Part shown: positions 15,889 through 23,831 of the stretch, in pieces
Position numbering within the stretch: position 1 is the stretch's first letter
Layout of the letters: every line of letters starts with the position of its first letter
Virus record (IMG/VR): IMGVR_UViG_3300046799_000011
Location: 47,670 to 111,669 of that record
DNA: 64,000 nucleotides
Direction: 5' to 3' (one strand)
Source of the DNA: a virus
Position numbers and translations under genes: made by a program
Notes under the pieces: generated by a model
What the model saw: only the letters and a program-made list of their open reading frames with translations
Database searches by the model: none
Told to the model about the DNA's origin: nothing

Positions 15889-18273
15889 TTATAGTGCTCC
15901 AGTTGCTGAATACTTCTGAATAATACCAACGCGGCCTACACTACCAGCACTAGGACCAGTGGCTACAGAATGACAGATACGTGTAAGAGATCCGTCACCA
16001 TTGCGAGTGTATTTGTATACATCGATATTAGCATTTACATCTACTAAGATTCTGTCTTCATCTTCTAGCCGAGTCCAGGAAGCCAATGAAGTATCTACAC
16101 CTCCGTTTACTCTACGTAAGCTGGTTCTTGTAACGTAGTAGAAGTTCAGACTGTCTTGCCAATCGAATATAACTCCGTGAGTCTTATGCCCCGTGTCTGT
16201 ATAGTCCGTGGCAAAAGTTACACCTAATCTGCCGCGTGTATTTCCTACATCCAAAGTCAGATATAAATACGCAGTAGTGCCCGCTGCTACCTGGTCAACC
16301 CAAGCCATACCATAACTTGAACGCCATAGACTGTCGGCTCCCTCTTCTTCTATGCTGGGAAGCCAGAAGGCATTACCAATAGTTCCATCGGTTGCGGCAT
16401 TTGCGAGTGATGGTTCTGTAGTGCCTGCCAGATCAGCGTAGTCCGCTACATAACGTGCAACTACACCTTCAGCATTTACGTTATAGCCGGAATAGAAACT
16501 GGAAGTATTGTTAATTAAATTACCATTTTTATCGTAGAACCACAGGGTAGTGAATACCTCGTTGATTCCGGCGTCAGCAACATTTCTACCCCAAGCACCA
16601 GAGGAAACCAAAGTCTTCTGTGAAGGTGAGATAAATACCCAATTAGCGTTGGAGTAGTAGTAACCACTTGGCTGGCTATTAATATTGTCGAAACCGGCCT
16701 GGTAAACAATACCCAAGTATTCAACCTGAGTACCCTCAGCGTACTTAGTGGTTGAATTCCATTGAGGTAGCTGGGCTACAGGAATTCCATCCCTAATAAT
16801 GTTAGGTCTGTCTGCTGTTGTGAAGTAGAACGGCTGCCAGAAAGACTGATCTGTTCCCGGAGTCTTTGCTCCATATGCCGTTCCTGGTCCTGAGGGCTTT
16901 AGCGCCTTGTAGTAATAACCATCAGTGTAAAGAACATTGTTGTCTATTACGTAGTTTGTACCAGAGGAGTAGTTAGGTGTGTACAGCGCAGTTGTTGAAT
17001 CTAATAGATCTGTGCCACCTACGTTCGTCTGTACTATAGACAGTGCATTCCAATTATTTATAGCGGTATCTGTTGGATGCGGTAGTCCTGTACGAACTCC
17101 TACAATACTTCCGGTTGCCCCACCAGCACCTGTGTATCCCCAAGTGGACTGCTGATTGGTCTGAGGATTCTTATTGGTAGTCGTATCCGAAATGTACTGC
17201 TGTACTGTCCACCAAGTATTGGCAGAAGTTGTACCTGTGGGAGCCTGAGCTTGTCCCTTGGATTGCACAAGGTTCTTATAGTTATAACCGTTGTACTGAA
17301 TTATCTGGTTGACAAAGTATGTAGTATTAGCACTCCACAAATCATAAGTTGGATGTACAAAAGCAGTTTGATCCGCGTCATTGTACATATTGGGACCATA
17401 AGTAATCTCAGAATCCCAGCCCGCTAACTCAGCAATAAGATTATGAATACTCTGAGTCTGACCCTTCATACGGTAGTTGACAGCCGCGTTCTTTACGCGC
17501 TGTCTACGTTGTTGTGGCGTAGACAGATAATCAGACTGTATGCCTAGTTGTTGACCTAACATATCCAGGTAAGTTGCTGACACAGTATCTGCATTGCCCA
17601 GTTCAAGGTATGAGTCGTACTCTGCCTTCAGCATATCCAAACCGAATCCAAATATAGATTCATAATTGAATAGCGCCTGGTTGTCAACAGCCGTATTAGA
17701 GAAAGTATCTGAGGTACTGATCTTATACGGCTGAGGAGTTCTGTCGTACAGGCGTGTTGTATATCCTTGATTACCAATAGCCAGCGTGGCAGTAAACCCG
17801 GCCGGATACCAGGTAGGAATGTAGTTAGTAGGTGACCAGAAAGAGGAACCGGCTGCTGGAATGTGGTTTGTATTACTGTTCTGAGTGCTTGTCCAGTACA
17901 GGCCATTGTAAAGAACTTGCTGGTTGAGAATGTAAGTGGATCCGGAGTTCCAAGTAGGTGCCTCTACAGAGATGAACATGGAGTAGTAGTAGATAACACC
18001 AGAGTCTAATCCGGGATCATCATACGTTCTTACAATTGTTCCAGGATAAATAGTAGTAAGTACTACACCATCCTCAGGTCTACTTGGATAACCGTAAGTA
18101 CTTCTAACCAACTCCATAACTTTCCAGGACGTTGTATTAGGGGACGCCCAAGATAGAGTAATGTCACCGTAGTCAGTCTGTGTAGCTACAAAAGGTGCAA
18201 CACTGTAATCCGCTGGCTGAGAATACCCGTAAGTCGCCAGACCATAGATATCAACACCAAATCCTTGACTCAT
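15889..18273 (-). CDS. tail protein, gpI-like with CBM-type repeats
   Basis: 794 aa. About residues 200-300 resemble P2 gpI/baseplate wedge proteins (DMLGQQLGIQSDYLSTPQQRR...). Flanking it are repeated chitin-binding-type modules with the pattern W-x-S-x-Y-x2-N-x2-V-x-Y-N-G-x-Y near residues 125, 320, 450 and 545. It probably links baseplate to fibres and binds host polysaccharide. Same length as its neighbour but not obviously similar. Confidence 0.7.
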   Translation of the reverse strand: MSQGFGVDIYGLATYGYSQPADYSVAPFVATQTDYGDITLSWASPNTTSWKVMELVRSTYGYPSRPEDGVVLTTIYPGTIVRTYDDPGLDSGVIYYYSMFISVEAPTWNSGSTYILNQQVLYNGLYWTSTQNSNTNHIPAAGSSFWSPTNYIPTWYPAGFTATLAIGNQGYTTRLYDRTPQPYKISTSDTFSNTAVDNQALFNYESIFGFGLDMLKAEYDSYLELGNADTVSATYLDMLGQQLGIQSDYLSTPQQRRQRVKNAAVNYRMKGQTQSIHNLIAELAGWDSEITYGPNMYNDADQTAFVHPTYDLWSANTTYFVNQIIQYNGYNYKNLVQSKGQAQAPTGTTSANTWWTVQQYISDTTTNKNPQTNQQSTWGYTGAGGATGSIVGVRTGLPHPTDTAINNWNALSIVQTNVGGTDLLDSTTALYTPNYSSGTNYVIDNNVLYTDGYYYKALKPSGPGTAYGAKTPGTDQSFWQPFYFTTADRPNIIRDGIPVAQLPQWNSTTKYAEGTQVEYLGIVYQAGFDNINSQPSGYYYSNANWVFISPSQKTLVSSGAWGRNVADAGINEVFTTLWFYDKNGNLINNTSSFYSGYNVNAEGVVARYVADYADLAGTTEPSLANAATDGTIGNAFWLPSIEEEGADSLWRSSYGMAWVDQVAAGTTAYLYLTLDVGNTRGRLGVTFATDYTDTGHKTHGVIFDWQDSLNFYYVTRTSLRRVNGGVDTSLASWTRLEDEDRILVDVNANIDVYKYTRNGDGSLTRICHSVATGPSAGSVGRVGIIQKYSATGAL

Positions 18274-18293
18274 ATGTTTATTCTCCTAGTTGA

Positions 18294-18971
18294 TTACAGG
18301 TTGTTCAATGTTGGTGGATCTCTATGATAAGTAATAGCACAGAATGCTGTAGCTATAAGTTGTGGTGTATACCCGCTCTGTCTTACCTGCATACGCACTG
18401 AACTACCATTGGCCCAAGGCGCTGTAATAGATGCGGACTGATGTGTGGACTTCTGCCAACCTATGGGGAAGAATCCTCCCTGGTTTACTACATTGGCTAC
18501 TTGACCTGAAGGTACTAGAGCAATAAATAGCTCACCATTTCTATTGAATACCGGCTGCTGGTTATCTAGATAAGTAGAATCATGGTGCCATCTGATATAG
18601 ATATCAAAAGTATAAATACCTGAGCGCTTACATGTCAGGCTAGAACCTGCGGTCCACATGTTGTGGGTGTCGTAAGTTTGGTTAGTCCAGTTTACTGTAG
18701 TTGTAGTATTGTACGGAACTGTAAAGTTATGTGCTGATACATATACATAGGGATTTGACACACCCTTGCGAACGGCAGATATTCTGGAACTTACTGAGGG
18801 CCAGGTATTTACTGCTCCGTCAATAGTATCAGTTTGAGGATTCGTACCTAATGTAGTTTGGATGGCACGAATTTCATCATAGGAAACATTGACATCCGCC
18901 GCTTCAACCAGTTCCGTAAAGTCCTGACGGTATGCGAATGTTTTAATAGCTGAAGGATAAACCGCTACCAT
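18294..18971 (-). CDS. small virion fibre protein, jelly-roll-like
   Basis: 225 aa with AAGGAG ribosome site. The C-terminal 150 residues (GIYTFDIYIRW..., LTCKRSG) look like a C1q/TNF-type beta sandwich seen in phage fibre tips. Between gpJ and gpI-like genes, so probably a baseplate-attached fibre. Confidence 0.55.
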   Translation of the reverse strand: MVAVYPSAIKTFAYRQDFTELVEAADVNVSYDEIRAIQTTLGTNPQTDTIDGAVNTWPSVSSRISAVRKGVSNPYVYVSAHNFTVPYNTTTTVNWTNQTYDTHNMWTAGSSLTCKRSGIYTFDIYIRWHHDSTYLDNQQPVFNRNGELFIALVPSGQVANVVNQGGFFPIGWQKSTHQSASITAPWANGSSVRMQVRQSGYTPQLIATAFCAITYHRDPPTLNNL

Positions 18972-18981
18972 CTAGCTCTCC

Positions 18982-20508
18982 TTAGGTAGTTGCTGTAACA
19001 GTAACGATGATGTTTCCAGCAGTGGGTAATTCATTATTTCTCATAAGAATATCTGCTGCACCAGATTGTGTTGCATCGCTTCTGACGAATAGGGGGATAT
19101 TAACGTACTGTACACCTGGAATCTGGGATAGCGCCGAGTAGACAGCACTTAAAGTTACACGCCCGCCCAGAAGGGTATTAGCTGGGGCGAAGAGATTCTG
19201 AATAGCCTGAACCGCAAGTATCTGAATAGATGTAGGACTGTAACGAGAACTACAACCAATGAGTACTGGGCTACCTGTTGACCCCACGTTAATCGGTACC
19301 AAGGTAGCGGCTGTGCATGTAACTAAAGTTCCGGCAAGAGACAAAGGCTGTAGGTACGCGGTAACGTCATCCAACGTGGCCTGAGTGGGTACGGTATTAC
19401 CTTGCCCTGTAATATAAACCGTTATGTTTGTGTAGGTATTAGCTACAGCTCTGGCCTGGGAAACGATAGGCAGGGACATAGCTAGATTGCCATAGTCAGT
19501 TAGCGTTACTGCCCGCTGTTGGGTAGTGAAGGCCAACGGTGCGTTAGTGCGGATCTGATCTATGGTCTCTGCCTCGGTGCCTCCTGTAGTAGAGGTAGAG
19601 GAGGCAATAGAAATACCGGTTATAGCTGAAGCTATATCAACAATGGAATTAGCTGACAGGTTACCGATAGTTCCCCCGCCTACACGGTAATTAGCATAGA
19701 TGCTTAATCCGGATGGTGGGACAGAACCATTGATGCCATCACCAAAGTGAATAGAAACAACACCATCAGCATCCACGGATTCAGCCCAAGCCAGATCGGC
19801 AGAACCGGATTGCTGTAGAGAAGGAACTTGATTCCAGGGAAGAATAGGATCCTGGCCACTGGTAGTTCCGAAGGCAGGGTTCTGTACATAAACAGTAATG
19901 GAACCACTTACTACAGGATTGTTGGCAAGAGTAAATGCCTGTAGATCTGCGCCTGTGGATGTGCCCAGAAGTTCTGTAGTAATAGAGAAGGGGGAAGTAG
20001 TGGAGTTACCTATAGTAAATACCGCTGAGCCCTGAGTAATTCCCTGGACTACGGGAACGGCTATTGTTCCTCCGGCTGCGGGAACTGTAGCGGCTGCGGT
20101 TGTCTCAAAGACAATAGGGCCATTGATGCTGGACACGTAGTTAGTAGTAACCTGTGTAGCTAATGGAACAGCTACTGCACCAGAAGTACTATCGGTTTGG
20201 AAAGTAACTGTACCTGTGGCTGCAAGAGCTTGTCCCGGCGTATAGCCTAGTAACGCAGCTAATTGAATAACTGAGGAAAGCTGAGTGGCAGTACCTATAT
20301 AAGCTTCGGAAACTATACGGTCACCATAGTAGGAAAGCACGTCAAGTTCTCTGGCAAGGGATTCCAGAAGCATGACTTCAAGACTACCCGGATTCTGATT
20401 GGTCCATTCTGGAAATGCTGTTTTAGCAAAGTCCAGCATAGAACCTATGAAACCTGTGTAGTCCTTACTTGTGTAATCGATTGCGGGAACGCCATTAACT
20501 GTTGCCAC
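18982..20508 (-). CDS. baseplate wedge protein, gpJ-like
   Basis: 508 aa, GTG start. N-terminal DYTSKDYTGFIGSMLDFAK and the central GGTEAETIDQIRTNAPLAF..QRAVTLTDYGNLA are signature stretches of P2 gpJ/T4 gp6-type baseplate wedge proteins. Forms the baseplate ring of the contractile tail. Downstream of gp25, as in most myophages. Confidence 0.85.
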   Translation of the reverse strand: MATVNGVPAIDYTSKDYTGFIGSMLDFAKTAFPEWTNQNPGSLEVMLLESLARELDVLSYYGDRIVSEAYIGTATQLSSVIQLAALLGYTPGQALAATGTVTFQTDSTSGAVAVPLATQVTTNYVSSINGPIVFETTAAATVPAAGGTIAVPVVQGITQGSAVFTIGNSTTSPFSITTELLGTSTGADLQAFTLANNPVVSGSITVYVQNPAFGTTSGQDPILPWNQVPSLQQSGSADLAWAESVDADGVVSIHFGDGINGSVPPSGLSIYANYRVGGGTIGNLSANSIVDIASAITGISIASSTSTTGGTEAETIDQIRTNAPLAFTTQQRAVTLTDYGNLAMSLPIVSQARAVANTYTNITVYITGQGNTVPTQATLDDVTAYLQPLSLAGTLVTCTAATLVPINVGSTGSPVLIGCSSRYSPTSIQILAVQAIQNLFAPANTLLGGRVTLSAVYSALSQIPGVQYVNIPLFVRSDATQSGAADILMRNNELPTAGNIIVTVTATT

Positions 20509-20914
20509 TGACTGTGACCTCCTTTACTGTTCCGCCGACTTCTACCGTTACTACATTAGCAACAGAGCTGCTAGCAGATGCTTGGAGAAGAGGTCTGTAG
20601 TTTACGCTGACAGCGGCAACGCCATCGTTTGCTTGGTCTGTTTTAGGTGTTACTGAAAGTACTTCAATTCCAGGTTCAAAGGTGTTAAGTTGCTGAGTAA
20701 CTAAAGTTCCTAGCTCTGTTGCAATAAGACTATTATTGGCATCGAATAGCAACTGGGATAAAGGAAGTCCCATGTCAGCGCGCATTGCTCGTTGCCCAAG
20801 TTCTGTGGAAACGATTGCGTCAATTCTTTGCAGTACCTGAACTGCTTGGTCAGTCTCTACTGACACCGCCCCATTTTCCAGGACAGCAAACGGTATGCTA
20901 ATTTGTGTACCCAT
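20495..20914 (-). CDS. baseplate protein, gpW/gp25-like
   Basis: 139 aa with IVSTELGQRAMRADMGLPL and a terminal beta strand, the gp25/IraD lysozyme-like baseplate fold. It connects sheath to wedge. Overlaps gpJ by 14 nt. Confidence 0.85.
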   Translation of the reverse strand: MGTQISIPFAVLENGAVSVETDQAVQVLQRIDAIVSTELGQRAMRADMGLPLSQLLFDANNSLIATELGTLVTQQLNTFEPGIEVLSVTPKTDQANDGVAAVSVNYRPLLQASASSSVANVVTVEVGGTVKEVTVSGNS

Positions 20915-20932
20915 ATATTTATTATCCCAGAT

Positions 20933-21538
20933 TTAGATGTAATAGCTAAGGCCATTAAGAGACGCCCAAGGGGGTTGGTCTGTTGTTGTATTAGTTCCTA
21001 CCAGTGCCGCTGTTCCGTCAGTACGAAAATCTGCTTTAAGCGAATTAACTGTACTGGAAGCGGAAGAACATGCAGCAGCTAAAGATCTCAGCGTACTTGG
21101 TCTGGCTGCCACAGGGATGGTAGAACACCAGTCTCCCGCGTTAGCAATAGTACTGCTGGGGTAGGTAATATTAAGACCGCCCTTTAAGTTAACTTTAACA
21201 GAATTAAATTCACTTACGATTTGAAATTGTGGAGTTCCATTACTATTACCGTTCCCGGTGAAGCCACTGAGGATAGTAAAGTTGGTCCAGTCCTGTATCA
21301 ATAAGAAAGAGGAAGTGTTAGCAAAGTACATGGGCTTGGTAAGATCCCCGCCGTTGAACGCTACCCATACAGTTGTTCCCACTAAGGGGATTGGCAAACC
21401 AAAGTTAACTGGTTCTGCTGATCTAATTTCCGCTGTCCCAGCAACTTGTGGGCACTGTACTTTAATCTTACCCAAACCCGTGGGATCTGCTGTGGAAGTT
21501 ACAAGGGCTCTATACAGGGCCTCATACTTAGGTTGCAT
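20933..21538 (-). CDS. baseplate spike, OB-fold gpV/gp5-like
   Basis: 201 aa. N-terminus LYRALVT...DPTGLGKIKVQCPQV and GTTVWVAFNGGDLTKPMY are typical of gp5/VgrG OB domains at the tip of contractile tails. No lysozyme domain. Confidence 0.75.
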   Translation of the reverse strand: MQPKYEALYRALVTSTADPTGLGKIKVQCPQVAGTAEIRSAEPVNFGLPIPLVGTTVWVAFNGGDLTKPMYFANTSSFLLIQDWTNFTILSGFTGNGNSNGTPQFQIVSEFNSVKVNLKGGLNITYPSSTIANAGDWCSTIPVAARPSTLRSLAAACSSASSTVNSLKADFRTDGTAALVGTNTTTDQPPWASLNGLSYYI

Positions 21539-22769
21539 ATACTGTCGCTCCTATATTAGCGGATCTCCACTTACCTCCCACGAGTTTAGCACCTACTCGC
21601 TTAGTTATATCCTGTGTCTCTGCCAAGGCTGTGGTATTAGCTGTATAGATTTGGTCCCTTACCAATTCGGTTTCCGTGGTATATGTTGCGTCAGTCTTAC
21701 TGCCTGTCGGTGCTGCCTTAGTTAGATGGTGAGTAGCACATTGTATTAACCATAAGCCAGCGTCATCAGAAGGTAAGGCAGACCCAATAAGACTTACCAA
21801 AGTATTGGGACGTATACGAGCATCCCCACGTAGTTCTGTATCAGCAGTATTCCAATAGATATTACGCAGAGAATCCGCACTTACTTTCTGGGAAGCCTCA
21901 TAGTAAGACTCTGCCGGAGCTGCTGTGTAGTACTTTGTAATATAAGAAGCTACTGGTGTTGTATTAGTAGGTGACACATTTACACTGGAAAGTGCGGTAG
22001 CTTGGGTAAGGGTATTCGTAGTTGGATTAAGGCCAACTACATTTCTATTAGCAACAATACCGCCATCAGGTGTAATAGTTCCTACTACTGGAGTAAACTT
22101 TCTTACCGTGTCCCATAGTCCTGGCTGATTGTATGACCAGAACTGTGGGACATTTCTAGTATTTCTACTATCCAGAATCTGCTTAGGGTTTATGAAATAT
22201 AGGTCTGTATTATCTACGTAGAATCTAAAACCTATTTCGTCTGCCAGTTGTGCCAGGAACTTGAAGTCACTGGAGTTTTGTAGCCGGTAGTCAATAGCGG
22301 ACTGGTAAGTATGAATGATTCCCCGGAAACCATTCTTAGTAGCTATGGCTCCTGCAATAGCGGAAGGGCTGGTATGCTTCCATGCCACATTGTTAGTTGA
22401 CTGCATTGTCTGTGACGCACCCGTTATGGTGTACTGCACCGTAGTAGTAGATATATTGTTATACCCTGGGTCCTTACCTGTACGAATAAGTTTATAGGAA
22501 GAAACATAACCAACAAAAGGAACTACGTAATGCGGCTTCTGCCCATAGTTAATCTGAATAGGTGTCTGTTCCTTTAGATAACTCCACTTATGTGAAGTAC
22601 CTACACCTGACGTGCCTATGCTCTTGCCTACATAAACCACATCTAAGAATGCCACAGGGTGTGCGTTGGTCTTCTGCACGATAGTTAGCTTGGGAGTGTA
22701 CTGAGGCAGCGGGGTAATACCGTTGGTGAATACCTCAAAATACGGAAGTGACGGAGAGGAATTAAGCAT
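21528..22769 (-). CDS. baseplate hub protein, gpD-like
   Basis: 413 aa. Beta-rich, with YVSSYKLIRTG and DFKFLAQLADEIGFRFYVD, matching phage late-control gpD/gp27 hub proteins that hold the spike. Overlaps spike and LysM genes. Confidence 0.75.
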   Translation of the reverse strand: MLNSSPSLPYFEVFTNGITPLPQYTPKLTIVQKTNAHPVAFLDVVYVGKSIGTSGVGTSHKWSYLKEQTPIQINYGQKPHYVVPFVGYVSSYKLIRTGKDPGYNNISTTTVQYTITGASQTMQSTNNVAWKHTSPSAIAGAIATKNGFRGIIHTYQSAIDYRLQNSSDFKFLAQLADEIGFRFYVDNTDLYFINPKQILDSRNTRNVPQFWSYNQPGLWDTVRKFTPVVGTITPDGGIVANRNVVGLNPTTNTLTQATALSSVNVSPTNTTPVASYITKYYTAAPAESYYEASQKVSADSLRNIYWNTADTELRGDARIRPNTLVSLIGSALPSDDAGLWLIQCATHHLTKAAPTGSKTDATYTTETELVRDQIYTANTTALAETQDITKRVGAKLVGGKWRSANIGATVYAT

Positions 22770-23043
22770 TCGGTACTCTAATCTGTGTGCCCGCAGTTAT
22801 ATCATTCCACATAAGGATCTCAGGATTGGCATCTGCAATTCTCCACCACTGAGTTTCATCCCCATAAGCAGAGGAAGCCAGGTAATCAATCTGGTCACCT
22901 GTCTGCCATTCATAAGTACTAATGCTATAGGTTACAGAATTGGTAGGAGGTTCAATGATTATGGTTGATCTAGTTACCCCAGACTTATCCATAATCGGCG
23001 TAACAGTGTTGTCAGCGTAGCGGCTGAATAGGCTTATAGTCAT
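22762..23043 (-). CDS. LysM-domain tail protein, gpX-like
   Basis: 93 aa starting MTISLFSRYAD. The C-terminal 50 residues (YEWQTGDQIDYLASSAYGDETQWWRIADANP) form a LysM domain, usual next to hub genes. The longer frame to 23109 is a shadow of the upstream gene. Confidence 0.75.
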   Translation of the reverse strand: MTISLFSRYADNTVTPIMDKSGVTRSTIIIEPPTNSVTYSISTYEWQTGDQIDYLASSAYGDETQWWRIADANPEILMWNDITAGTQIRVPNA

Positions 23044-23045
23044 GG

Positions 23046-23831
23046 TTACCCTGTGCTCACACTTCCAGCTAGTTCGGACAATACGGTAAAACCAACATCT
23101 ACTGCACAACGAGCAGGTGTCATAGTTGATGTGAAATGCGTATAGGTAATATCGATACTGCTGACATAACCGAAGTAAGACAAGGCACCCTTGGAATGGT
23201 TACCGAAGATCAGCTTAACAGGACTGAATGTCATTGGGCCCTGAACAACGTTAGTAGCTCTTCCTGGAACATCTCCAGTTCCCGTGAAAGGAACTACGCT
23301 ACTTGTGTTCTGCACACTCAATTGGTTGATTCCCAGTAGGTTATAGAAAGCCTCAATGTCTACACGGACACCATATACACCAGATAGAGAATCCTTGTAA
23401 GACTTATCCCACAACTCAAATGTTCTGTCGAATAGCAAAGAGAAGCCTAATGTTGTATTCAGTGTTGTTGCGTAGGTACCAGGGTCATCAGGATTTCTTG
23501 CGTAAGACGGAAGTACCCCGCTGTTAAGGTCAATAGAACGACTCTCCGAAATAGTGGAAGGGTTGTAAAGGAAGTTCACGCGGTACTGTGTACTTCCTTT
23601 GGCCCCCTTGATTGCTCCAGCCCCACCTATAAGTAATCCTCGGTAAAGACTTCCACCACCAGTATTGAACTGGTTGTTAGGGGAAGGGTTGATGGCCTTG
23701 TTTGCTCCACCTACAGTAAGGATATTAGGGTGGAAAGGCGGGTTCTGATAAACAATAGTCCCTGGCTTTCCTCCGATAGCCTGATATTGTGTACCGGAAA
23801 TAGGCTCATTAAATAAGAAGTTCAGAGACAT
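23046..23831 (-). CDS. tail protein near hub
   Basis: 261 aa. Contains VNFLYNPSTISESRS and TLGFSLLFDRTFELWD, a pattern common in baseplate-hub-adjacent proteins of myophages (between tape measure and LysM). Exact role unknown. Confidence 0.6.
   Translation of the reverse strand: MSLNFLFNEPISGTQYQAIGGKPGTIVYQNPPFHPNILTVGGANKAINPSPNNQFNTGGGSLYRGLLIGGAGAIKGAKGSTQYRVNFLYNPSTISESRSIDLNSGVLPSYARNPDDPGTYATTLNTTLGFSLLFDRTFELWDKSYKDSLSGVYGVRVDIEAFYNLLGINQLSVQNTSSVVPFTGTGDVPGRATNVVQGPMTFSPVKLIFGNHSKGALSYFGYVSSIDITYTHFTSTMTPARCAVDVGFTVLSELAGSVSTG

Noticed and set aside
13504-18273. Tandem duplication of two 794-aa genes
   Set aside because: Equal length is coincidence; the two proteins have different domains and no obvious similarity.
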